Assembly (NCBI GenBank): GCA_030431585.1 | Contig: JAUIIQ010000012.1 | Span: forward strand, 1 to 33,343 | From: Gammaproteobacteria bacterium | Lineage (GTDB): Bacteria; Pseudomonadota; Gammaproteobacteria; Pseudomonadales; Halieaceae | Direction: 5' to 3' | Length of the DNA stretch: 33,343 nt | The notes under the pieces: generated by a model | Database searches by the model: none | What the model was told of the DNA's origin: nothing | The model's input: the letters and a program-made list of their open reading frames with translations, nothing else | Translations under genes and position numbers: made by a program | Shown: piece after piece, positions 8,380 to 15,620 of the stretch | Layout: each line of letters opens with the position of its first letter | Numbering within the stretch: position 1 is the stretch's first letter

Positions 8380-8414
8380 GTAGTGGATTTGTGCGCCACT
8401 ACGCTAATGTAGTG
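8380..8414. promoter_or_regulatory. Overlapping inverted repeats between DUF481 and sensor kinase genes
   Basis: GTAGTGG (8380-8386) and CCACTAC (8396-8402) form a perfect 7-bp inverted repeat with a 9-base spacer. CACTAC (8397-8402) then forms a second perfect inverted repeat with GTAGTG (8409-8414) across a 6-base spacer. The three half-sites look like a tandem operator, or alternatively two mutually exclusive hairpins. The site lies between divergent genes, about 64 bases before the kinase start. Confidence 0.45.
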
Positions 8415-8478
8415 TTGGCTATGCTTGCCGTCGTCTCGTGCTATGCTCGCAGGGAAAAGGATAACAACCACTTTCAGC

Positions 8479-11400
8479 ATGCTCACGCCATCAAACCTGC
8501 TCAGTCTCGCATTACTGTATATCTGTATTCTGTTTGCCGTAGCCTGGTATGCCGACCGCCAGAGCGATACCGCCCCTTCAGGAGTGCGTCGCGTCCTGTC
8601 CACCCCTGTCTGGCGCGGTGTTTTCTACGCCCTGTCCCTTGCTGTCTACTGCAGTTCCTGGACATTCTACGGCGCTGTGGGCTCCGCCACTGAATCGGCG
8701 TGGAGCCACGCCCCCATCTACCTCGGGCCTATCCTGATGTTTGTTTTCGGCTGGCCCATAATCAGGCGCATGTTGCAGGTGGGCGCCCGCCACCGGGTGA
8801 CCTCCGTAGCAGACTATATCGGCGCGCGCTACGGTAAGCGGCAATCCTTGGCAGTGCTGGTAACCCTGGTCGCTACCGCCGCGGTATTGCCCTATATCGC
8901 TCTCCAGTTCAAGGCACTTGCCCAGGCCTGGGTAATCGTCGGCGGCAGTGTCAGCATGGAGGAGGTTGAAGCCATAGGCGGTGATACTGCCCTGCTGGTG
9001 GCCATCATCCTCGCCGTGTTTACGATCCTCTTCGGCGCACGCCGTCTGGACGGCCGCGAGCGCCACCAGGGAATGATGGCAGCCATCGCCGTGGAATCTG
9101 TGGTTAAGCTGCTTGCCTTTATGGCGGTCGCCGTGTTGGCGCTGATTTACCTGGCGGGCTTACCTGAGGGAGTGTCCGCAGAGCATCGCTCGCAGGCTTT
9201 GGGCGATATTTCCTTCTCCGCTGATTTCGTCGCCCGCACGCTGATCAGCGCGCTGGCGATACTGTGCTTGCCGCGACAGTTCCACGTGATGGTGGTGGAG
9301 GCACGAGAAGGCACGGACACGCGAATTGCGCGCTGGATGTTTCCTGCCTACCTGGCTCTGTTCATGCTGATGGTCGTTCCAATCAGCCTGGCTGGCGCCC
9401 GCGTGTTTGCGGTAGCGGATAATATAAATCCCGATGTTTATGTACAACTGCTACCCATTGCCATGGACGCACCCTGGGTAGCGGTAGCAGCGTTTATCGG
9501 CGGTATATCGGCGGCAACGGGTATGGTCATTGTGGCGACGGTAAGCCTGGCGATTATGATCACTAACGAAGTGGTAGCGCCAATAGTGCTGCGTATCAGT
9601 GCCCGTTCACCTGCAGCTGTATTGAAACTGGGGGACAGCCTCCGTCGAATCCGCCAGTTCAGTATTGCCGGCATCCTGTTCTGTGCCTGGCTGGTTACCC
9701 AGTTGATCATGGACATCCCCTGGCTTGCCCAGATCGGCTTTGTTTCGTTCCTGGCTGCGGCCCAACTGGCGCCGGCCATCCTGGCCGGGCTGTACTGGCG
9801 GCGCGCTCATGGCACGGGGGTGATCGCTGGGCTGCTGATTGGTATCGCCCTGTGGTTTTACTGCGGCGTGCTCCCGGCTGTGTTACCGCCAGAGGCGGCA
9901 CTGTTGCATAGCGGTCCATTTGGTATTGATTGGCTGCGTCCCACGCAGTTGTTTGGCCTGGTTGGAGAGTACCGGCTCAGTTACGCCACTGCCTGGAGCT
10001 TGTCCGGCAATGTACTGGCAATGGTGCTGCTGTCACTGTTACTGCGGCCGTCCAGTGCAGACGTGCGACAGGCGCGCTTGTTCATAGAAGGCGCCGCTGA
10101 CGAGAGCCGGGAAGATGACAGCGATTACGCCCTGAGTCTTATTCGAGTCAGCCAGTTGCAGGCGTTGCTGCCACCCTTTATGGAGCCGGGCGAGTTTACC
10201 GCCATGTGGCGTGAGTTTGAGGATACCTACCAGCAGCGGCTGCTGCCGGCTGACCGTGCGCCGGTATTTGTGGTGAATCAGGTCGAGTCAGTGCTGGCGC
10301 GGATAATTGGTGCTACCTCGGCACACCAGGCAATGGAGCAACTGGAACGTAGTCAGCAACTTGAATACGGCGACCTCGCGAGCATGGTCACCGACGCCAG
10401 TCGCTTGCACACTTTCAATCGTGAATTGTTGCAGACCACGGTAGAGAGTTTGCTACAGGGTGTGTCGGTTGTGGACAAGGAGCTGCGTCTGGTCGCCTGG
10501 AACAAGCAGTATGAGGCACTGTTTCATTATCCAGAGCGTTTCCTCTACGTGGGCTGCCCGATCGAGCGAGTGTATCGTTTCAATGCCCAGCGGGGCATTC
10601 TTGGTAGTGGTGGCAGACCGGTTGAAGAGGAGGTGGAACGTCGCCTGAACTGGCTGCGCGAAGGCAGTCCGCATCGGCTGGAGCGCATTATGCCAGATGG
10701 TACGGTGGTGGATATTCGCGGTACCCCCCTGCCGCGGGGTGGCTTTGTCACCACATACATCGATATCACCGACTTTCGTGATGTGCACGCCCAGTTAGAG
10801 GAGGCAAAGCTGGAGCTTGAGCAGAAGGTGGCGACCGGTTCGCAAACGCTGAGCGAAACCAATGCAAGACTGCGCCAGGAAAACCGCCTGCGTGCGCAGG
10901 TAGAGGCCAGCCTGCGTGAGGCGCATCAGAGTAAAACCCGCTTCATGTCCGCCACCAGCCACGACCTGCTGCAGCCGATTAATGCAGCTCGTCTGTTCAC
11001 CGCTGCCTTGAAGCCAAAACTGGCCCAGGGCGTTGCGCCGGAGACGCGACACATCGTTGACCAGATCGACAGTTCATTGCACCGGGCAGAGCAGCTTATC
11101 GCCGAGCTGCGTGAGATATCGCGCCTGGACTCAGGTAAGCAGATGCCGCGGCGTAGTCACTTCCCTGTAAGCGCAGTGTTTCAGGCACTGCACCGTGAGT
11201 TCCAGTCAATGGCAGAGCTGAAGGGGCTCGTCCTCAAACTGCAGCCCAGCTCAATCTGGTTGTACTCTGACGAATCGCTTGTTACTCGCATACTACAGAA
11301 CTTCCTCTCCAACGCGATCAAGTACACGCCCGCAGGACGGGTGCTGGTCGGGATCAGGCGTCGTGCGGAGGGCGCGGAAATTCAGGTGATCGATAGTGGG

Positions 11401-12021
11401 CCGGGGATTGCGGAAGCCGATCAGATGAAGGTTTTCCAGGAGTTCGAGCGGTTGCAGCGGCAGATCCAGCACGGCGAGGAAGGACTGGGCCTGGGGTTGG
11501 CTATCGTCTCACGTTACGCGGAACTATTGGGCCATGAGGTCAGGCTGCGGTCGGCGCCGGGGCAGGGCACGATGTTTTCCATTACCATCACCTACGGCCA
11601 GGCACTTGAGCAGGGCAGGGCGGAGCCCACCGTCAGCACCGGGCGCGACCTTGAGGGCCTGGGCATCGTATGTGTGGATAACGACCCCATGATACTTGAA
11701 GGTATGTTGCAGCTGCTGTCGACCATGGGAGCCCAGGCTCGCGGGGCGAGTAATCGAGCGGAGTTGCTTGGCTTGTTCAATGAGGGCGTTCGCCCCGACA
11801 TTGTGCTGGCGGACTATCATCTGGATGAGGGTGATACCGGGTTGAATGCCGTGCTCGAAGCCCGGCAGCGGTCCGGCTGGGATCTACCCTGCATTATCAT
11901 CAGTGCAGATGACAGTGACGTCATCAAGGACCGGGCCAAGGCCGTGGGTTTTCGCTTCTTGTCAAAGCCGGTCAATGCCGCGCGGCTGCGGGCATTGATT
12001 CTAGCGTTGACGCGCAGCTGA
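8479..12021 (+). CDS. SSF-domain hybrid sensor histidine kinase/response regulator (CrbS/MxtR-like)
   Basis: 1180 residues. The N-terminal ~500 residues are a polytopic sodium/solute symporter-like domain. A linker is followed by a PAS-7 type domain (about 650-765; LLQGVSVVDKELRLVAWN), a coiled coil, HisKA with phospho-acceptor His828 (SATSHDLLQPI), HATPase (NFLSNAIKYTP near 941; GLGLGLAIVSR), and a receiver with Asp1112 (VLADYHL) and conserved SKP. This matches the CrbS/MxtR group that controls the acetate switch (acs expression) in Vibrio, Shewanella and Pseudomonas. The usual LuxR-type partner (CrbR/ErdR) is not in this window. The start at 8479 gives the typical MLxPxxL N-terminus, but the GGGAAAAGGA upstream is unusually far away (about 17 bases). 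An in-frame ATG at 8443 or 8425 is possible. Confidence 0.85.
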   Translation: MLTPSNLLSLALLYICILFAVAWYADRQSDTAPSGVRRVLSTPVWRGVFYALSLAVYCSSWTFYGAVGSATESAWSHAPIYLGPILMFVFGWPIIRRMLQVGARHRVTSVADYIGARYGKRQSLAVLVTLVATAAVLPYIALQFKALAQAWVIVGGSVSMEEVEAIGGDTALLVAIILAVFTILFGARRLDGRERHQGMMAAIAVESVVKLLAFMAVAVLALIYLAGLPEGVSAEHRSQALGDISFSADFVARTLISALAILCLPRQFHVMVVEAREGTDTRIARWMFPAYLALFMLMVVPISLAGARVFAVADNINPDVYVQLLPIAMDAPWVAVAAFIGGISAATGMVIVATVSLAIMITNEVVAPIVLRISARSPAAVLKLGDSLRRIRQFSIAGILFCAWLVTQLIMDIPWLAQIGFVSFLAAAQLAPAILAGLYWRRAHGTGVIAGLLIGIALWFYCGVLPAVLPPEAALLHSGPFGIDWLRPTQLFGLVGEYRLSYATAWSLSGNVLAMVLLSLLLRPSSADVRQARLFIEGAADESREDDSDYALSLIRVSQLQALLPPFMEPGEFTAMWREFEDTYQQRLLPADRAPVFVVNQVESVLARIIGATSAHQAMEQLERSQQLEYGDLASMVTDASRLHTFNRELLQTTVESLLQGVSVVDKELRLVAWNKQYEALFHYPERFLYVGCPIERVYRFNAQRGILGSGGRPVEEEVERRLNWLREGSPHRLERIMPDGTVVDIRGTPLPRGGFVTTYIDITDFRDVHAQLEEAKLELEQKVATGSQTLSETNARLRQENRLRAQVEASLREAHQSKTRFMSATSHDLLQPINAARLFTAALKPKLAQGVAPETRHIVDQIDSSLHRAEQLIAELREISRLDSGKQMPRRSHFPVSAVFQALHREFQSMAELKGLVLKLQPSSIWLYSDESLVTRILQNFLSNAIKYTPAGRVLVGIRRRAEGAEIQVIDSGPGIAEADQMKVFQEFERLQRQIQHGEEGLGLGLAIVSRYAELLGHEVRLRSAPGQGTMFSITITYGQALEQGRAEPTVSTGRDLEGLGIVCVDNDPMILEGMLQLLSTMGAQARGASNRAELLGLFNEGVRPDIVLADYHLDEGDTGLNAVLEARQRSGWDLPCIIISADDSDVIKDRAKAVGFRFLSKPVNAARLRALILALTRS

Positions 12022-12037
12022 GGCGGACACTGGTCGG

Positions 12038-12736
12038 TCAGTTCCTGCCGGCGATGCCACTGAGGTGTTGCAGGTATCGCAGGTATTTCGAACTGACATC
12101 CGCTTCGTCACCTTCACCCCCGGGCACACCGGATTTACCCAGGCTGGTGAGCGTGAAGTGTCCTTTTGTCCGGCCCCATTGCTCTTCGCTGTAAAGGAAA
12201 TCGCGACCCCATGGATCAACCGGAAGCGAGTCGAGGTAGCCTCCTTCCCGGTAGCGCACCAGTGAGCGACCGCCAGTCGGCTTTTGCAGCAGAGCCTGCA
12301 GGCCCTGCTCCGCGTCCGGGTAGTAGAAATTGTCTTCGTAGTAAGCCTCCAGCGCTTGCGTCAGCACGGTCATTTGTCGGGTAATCGCCATTAGTTCCTC
12401 ATTCTCGCCGGAGAAAGGGCCAATACCGGATAACTGGTGCAAGGCAGCGGCCTGGTCGTCATTGCAGAAAAACTGCCAGTCCTGATCGATGGGGCGTTTA
12501 TCAAGTTGCTCGCCGCGGACGATGAACGGCTGGTTTCTCAGCGGCGCCTCGCCATGGGCTTCGTAGGCGCTGTAGGTGCCGCAGACGACGCCGCCCGGGT
12601 AGGCGGTAACCTGCTCAAAAGCCAGGTCAGTAGTGATCACCAGGCTATCTTCAAGCATTGCCTTGGCACGGTCGACATCGGAGGAACAAGCGGCCAGCGT
12701 CAGGCTGGCCAGAACAAAGAGGGCTGCGCGTATCAA
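12038..12736 (-). CDS. Lipoprotein with a GspG (type II secretion major pseudopilin) C-terminal domain
   Basis: 232 residues. The N-terminus is a lipoprotein signal with lipobox LAAC (Cys17), not the class III prepilin peptide of true pseudopilins. Residues about 120-218 match the GspG core: EAYYEDNFYYPDAEQGLQAL, KPTGG, GGYLDSLPVDPWG, and the calcium-loop-like LGKSGVPGGEGDEAD. It looks like a pseudopilin head transplanted onto a lipid anchor, with about 100 residues of unrecognised sequence between. The start is TTG at 12736, supported by AGGAG nine bases upstream. It is last in a minus-strand run behind two SDR genes (48-base gap). The function is unknown. Confidence 0.8.
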   Translation of the reverse strand: MIRAALFVLASLTLAACSSDVDRAKAMLEDSLVITTDLAFEQVTAYPGGVVCGTYSAYEAHGEAPLRNQPFIVRGEQLDKRPIDQDWQFFCNDDQAAALHQLSGIGPFSGENEELMAITRQMTVLTQALEAYYEDNFYYPDAEQGLQALLQKPTGGRSLVRYREGGYLDSLPVDPWGRDFLYSEEQWGRTKGHFTLTSLGKSGVPGGEGDEADVSSKYLRYLQHLSGIAGRN

Positions 12737-12784
12737 AGTCTGAAACTCCTGGCGTGTATCGGTTTACGGTAAGGGTGCCCCTGG

Positions 12785-13561
12785 TCAGTGACAGGTGTAG
12801 CCGCCATCTATAACCAGTTCAGAACCAGTCATGTAGCGCGATTCATCGCTGGCCAGAAACAGGCAGCCATTGGCAATATCGAGGGGCTCGCCCATGGAAC
12901 CCATCGGGATCTCCCGTTGCAGGCGCTCCTGCATTTGCGCCTGAACCGCTTCGGGCATCGAGGCAATCCCGGCTTCCACCATGGCCGTGAGTATAAACCC
13001 TGGATGGATGGAGTTGACCCTGATCGCGTAGTTTTGTTCCGCACAGTGCAGTGCAGCCGATTTGGTGAAAATTCTCACGCCGCCTTTACTGTAGTTGTAG
13101 GCAGGGACATTGGGCTCACCGACCATCCCCTCGATAGACGATATGTTGATGATAGAGCCTCCGCAGTCTTTCATTACCTTGATTGCAGCGCGCGTGCCCA
13201 TGAAAACGCCTTCGCCGTTGACGGCCTGGGTGGTGCGCCAGTCTGCCAGTGTCGCCTCTTCCACGTTGCCGGTGATGGCTACCCCGGCGTTATTGACCAG
13301 TACGTGCAATGCACCTGCGGTGGCGACAATCTGTTCGATGGTTGTATCCCAGAGCGCTTCATCGGTGACGTCCTGCTCCAGCGCCGCAGCGATACCACCG
13401 CGGGAACTGATCTCCTCTGCCACTTTCCGCGCCGCGCTGAGGTTGATGTCACTGACAAACACGTTCGCGCCTTCTTCGGCAAACCGCAGGCAGGTGGCCT
13501 CACCCAGTCCTGAGCCGCCGCCCGTGACCAACGCCACTTTGTTATCCAGCCTGTTCGTCAT
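12785..13561 (-). CDS. SDR family NAD(P)-dependent oxidoreductase
   Basis: 258 residues, a classical short-chain dehydrogenase. The cofactor motif TGGGSGLG is at 13-20, Asp38 follows the second strand (suggesting NAD preference), NNAG is at 90-93, the catalytic Ser is in NISSIEG, and Tyr155/Lys159 form YxxxK. The C-terminus ends in the usual MTGSELVIDGGY. The start has GAGG eight bases upstream. It closely resembles hydroxysteroid/3-oxoacyl-type SDRs, but the substrate cannot be assigned. It lies 50 bases downstream of another SDR on the same strand. Confidence 0.9.
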   Translation of the reverse strand: MTNRLDNKVALVTGGGSGLGEATCLRFAEEGANVFVSDINLSAARKVAEEISSRGGIAAALEQDVTDEALWDTTIEQIVATAGALHVLVNNAGVAITGNVEEATLADWRTTQAVNGEGVFMGTRAAIKVMKDCGGSIINISSIEGMVGEPNVPAYNYSKGGVRIFTKSAALHCAEQNYAIRVNSIHPGFILTAMVEAGIASMPEAVQAQMQERLQREIPMGSMGEPLDIANGCLFLASDESRYMTGSELVIDGGYTCH

Positions 13562-13611
13562 ATTCGCAACCTCAAAAAGTCTGTCTCTGTTGTATTAATC
13601 CGTATTGTTCG

Positions 13612-14373
13612 TCACTGTGATAGCAGCAAACGCGTCAACGCGTGGCGCAGCCGGTCAGGCAGTAGCTTGTCGAGAAAATACCACAGCCTCGTTGTCAGGC
13701 CCATGGGGTATGAGGTAGCCCGCCCCTGTGCTGCGCGCTGAATCAACTTCGCGACGTCCACGGGGTCAAGCGCCGCGCTCAGCTTTTGTGGAATGGCGTC
13801 AGTAACTGCCTGCCCCATACCTGTATTAATCACCGGCGGTTTGACGCAGGTAACGCGAATATCATAATCGCGCCACTCCAGGTCAAGCGCTTCGGTAAGA
13901 CCATCTACGTAGAACTTGCTGGCACTGTAGACTGCCAGTTTGGGAATGCCGTGGATGCTGGAGGCTGAGCACAGGTTCACTACTGTGGCGCCGGGCGTTT
14001 GTCGCAGCAGCGTGAACGCTGCATGCAGTACGTTCGTCGCTCCTCGCACGTTGACGTTGGCCATTGCGTCGTGCGCCGTGTGTGGCAGCTGTTCAAACGG
14101 CCCGGCGCTCAGTACGCCTGCGTTATTGACCAGCAACTGCAACTGGTCACCACTGTGCTGGGCAAAGTGCGCGCACATGTCCTGAACGGATGAATAATCG
14201 GATACGTCACAGTAGTCGCCGCAAGCCTGGGGAAATTCCCCGGAATCCAGCAATGACTGTATACCTTCACGGTTGATGTCGTAGAGTCCAACGAACCAAC
14301 CCATTGCTGCGAAGTGCCTGGCTGTTGCCAGCCCGATACCCTGCGCGGCTCCCGTTATCAGCATGTGTTTCAC
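13612..14373 (-). CDS. SDR family oxidoreductase
   Basis: 253 residues. TGAAQGIG is at 7-14, NNAG at 83-86, a Ser-rich catalytic segment at 135-139, and Tyr149/Lys153. The C-terminal part (PMGLTTRLWYFLDKLLPD) is characteristic of SDRs with a membrane-associating amphipathic tail. I chose GTG at 14373 because AAGGAG is seven bases upstream and the protein then begins MKHMLITG. The longer frame from 14454 lacks this support. It is probably the first gene of the minus-strand run that continues into the next SDR and the GspG-like lipoprotein. Confidence 0.88.
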   Translation of the reverse strand: MKHMLITGAAQGIGLATARHFAAMGWFVGLYDINREGIQSLLDSGEFPQACGDYCDVSDYSSVQDMCAHFAQHSGDQLQLLVNNAGVLSAGPFEQLPHTAHDAMANVNVRGATNVLHAAFTLLRQTPGATVVNLCSASSIHGIPKLAVYSASKFYVDGLTEALDLEWRDYDIRVTCVKPPVINTGMGQAVTDAIPQKLSAALDPVDVAKLIQRAAQGRATSYPMGLTTRLWYFLDKLLPDRLRHALTRLLLSQ

Positions 14374-14490
14374 GTCCAGGCTCCTTGTCAGCACGTAACT
14401 CGCTTGCGGCAGAATGCCGAAGCGCAGGATGAAGCAGGCGTATTGTAGTGGCATAGCTGTGGACTGCGAATAGGGCTTGGGGACATCGAT

Positions 14491-14518
14491 TTGTGATTTT
14501 CGGCCATTGTGCTATGTT
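14491..14518 (+). promoter_or_regulatory. Possible promoter of the AraC regulator gene
   Basis: TTGTGA at 14491-14496 and TATGTT at 14513-14518 are 16 bases apart, in the intergenic region divergent from the SDR gene. The inferred transcript start is about 30 bases before the AraC start codon. The support is consensus matching only. Confidence 0.35.
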
Positions 14519-14554
14519 CAGCGTTGATCCGCTATTGAGTAAGCTGAACCGGTA

Positions 14555-15619
14555 ATGACGCGTCCCTCCCAACTGTTGCCAAGGCATCCGGCGCGCGCGC
14601 TTTTGCCGCCGCTTGAGGTGATGGAGCAGCTGGGGTACCAGCGCCAGCAGTGTCTGCAAGGTACCGGCCTGCTGGGTACGGAACTGGATGACCCCGGCGT
14701 TCGCATCACGTTTGACCAGGAACTGCATTTCTATCGCAACGCGCTGGAACTGTCCGGCGACCCGCTCATTGGCCTGCGACTGGGTGAGCCATTTGTGCCC
14801 CAGCGTTACGGTTTGTTTGGGTATGCATTACTGAGCGCGGAAACGTTTCGTCATGCGTTGGTGATTACCGAGAGTTTTGGTCGTCTGACATTCAGCCCGT
14901 TCAGTTTCCGTTTTGGGGTAGAGGGACGGTCAGCGTGGTTTTCAGTGGGGGAGCCACCTGCTGTGGATGAGCGGGTTCTCGACGTTTATCTGGATCGGGA
15001 CCTGGCCGCGGCCCGTGTGGATTTCAGCGCGATTCTCGGCCAGCCTTTCTGTGTGGAACGCCTGCAGTTGCCCCATGATGGCAAGGGGCGGGTGGACGAG
15101 TATCGGCAGTATTTCGGCTGTGATGTCGAACTCAATGCCCCCCGAGCCTGTTTTCATTTTTCTTCCGGCATCCTGGATCGTCCATTACCACAAAGCGATC
15201 CGGATTCATCCCGACACCTGCAACAGCAGTGTCAGATGTTGATCGCCAAGCTGACCTCCCAGGGTAGCTTTATCGATGAAGTGCGCATGTTGATTCTTGC
15301 TCGTCCAGGTTATTTTCCCGATGTTGACCATGTAGCAGCCAGCAAGGGTATGTCGACCCGTACATTGCGGCGACGTTTGAAGACCGAGGGCAGCAGTTTT
15401 CGGGAGCTGCTGGAAGAAATTCGCTATGGTTTGGCGAGAGAGTATCTTGCCGATACGCAGTTGCCAATGGAAGAGATTGCCTCGCTGCTGGGGTACACTG
15501 AGTCGGGCAATTTCAGTCATGCATTTCGTCGCTGGGCCGGGGTGTCGCCAACACATTGGCGTCAGAACGCGACAGGGTCCCTGGCGAGATCGAGAAAATA
15601 TAACGGGAACGACTGGTGA
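14555..15619 (+). CDS. AraC family transcriptional regulator (OruR/ArgR-like arrangement)
   Basis: 354 residues. The N-terminal two thirds resemble the Arabinose_bd-type domain seen in OruR-like regulators (ELHFYRNALELSGDPLIGLRLG). The C-terminal AraC DNA-binding domain (about 255-340) has two helix-turn-helix motifs: HVAASKGMSTRTLRRRLK and IASLLGYTESGNFSHAFRRW, followed by the GVSPTHWR signature. No clear Shine-Dalgarno precedes the ATG. The stop is one base before the start of the DUF3604 gene, so the two are very likely cotranscribed and translationally coupled. It may also control the divergent SDR genes. The effector is unknown. Confidence 0.9.
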   Translation: MTRPSQLLPRHPARALLPPLEVMEQLGYQRQQCLQGTGLLGTELDDPGVRITFDQELHFYRNALELSGDPLIGLRLGEPFVPQRYGLFGYALLSAETFRHALVITESFGRLTFSPFSFRFGVEGRSAWFSVGEPPAVDERVLDVYLDRDLAAARVDFSAILGQPFCVERLQLPHDGKGRVDEYRQYFGCDVELNAPRACFHFSSGILDRPLPQSDPDSSRHLQQQCQMLIAKLTSQGSFIDEVRMLILARPGYFPDVDHVAASKGMSTRTLRRRLKTEGSSFRELLEEIRYGLAREYLADTQLPMEEIASLLGYTESGNFSHAFRRWAGVSPTHWRQNATGSLARSRKYNGNDW

Positions 15620-15620
15620 G

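Noticed and set aside
12038-12736. True GspG pseudopilin
   Set aside because: There is no prepilin peptidase cleavage site or long hydrophobic N-terminal helix. A lipobox is present instead, and no gsp genes are nearby.
12788-13513. 241-codon plus-strand frame opposite the SDR gene
   Set aside because: The minus-strand translation has every classical SDR motif. The plus frame is a shadow.
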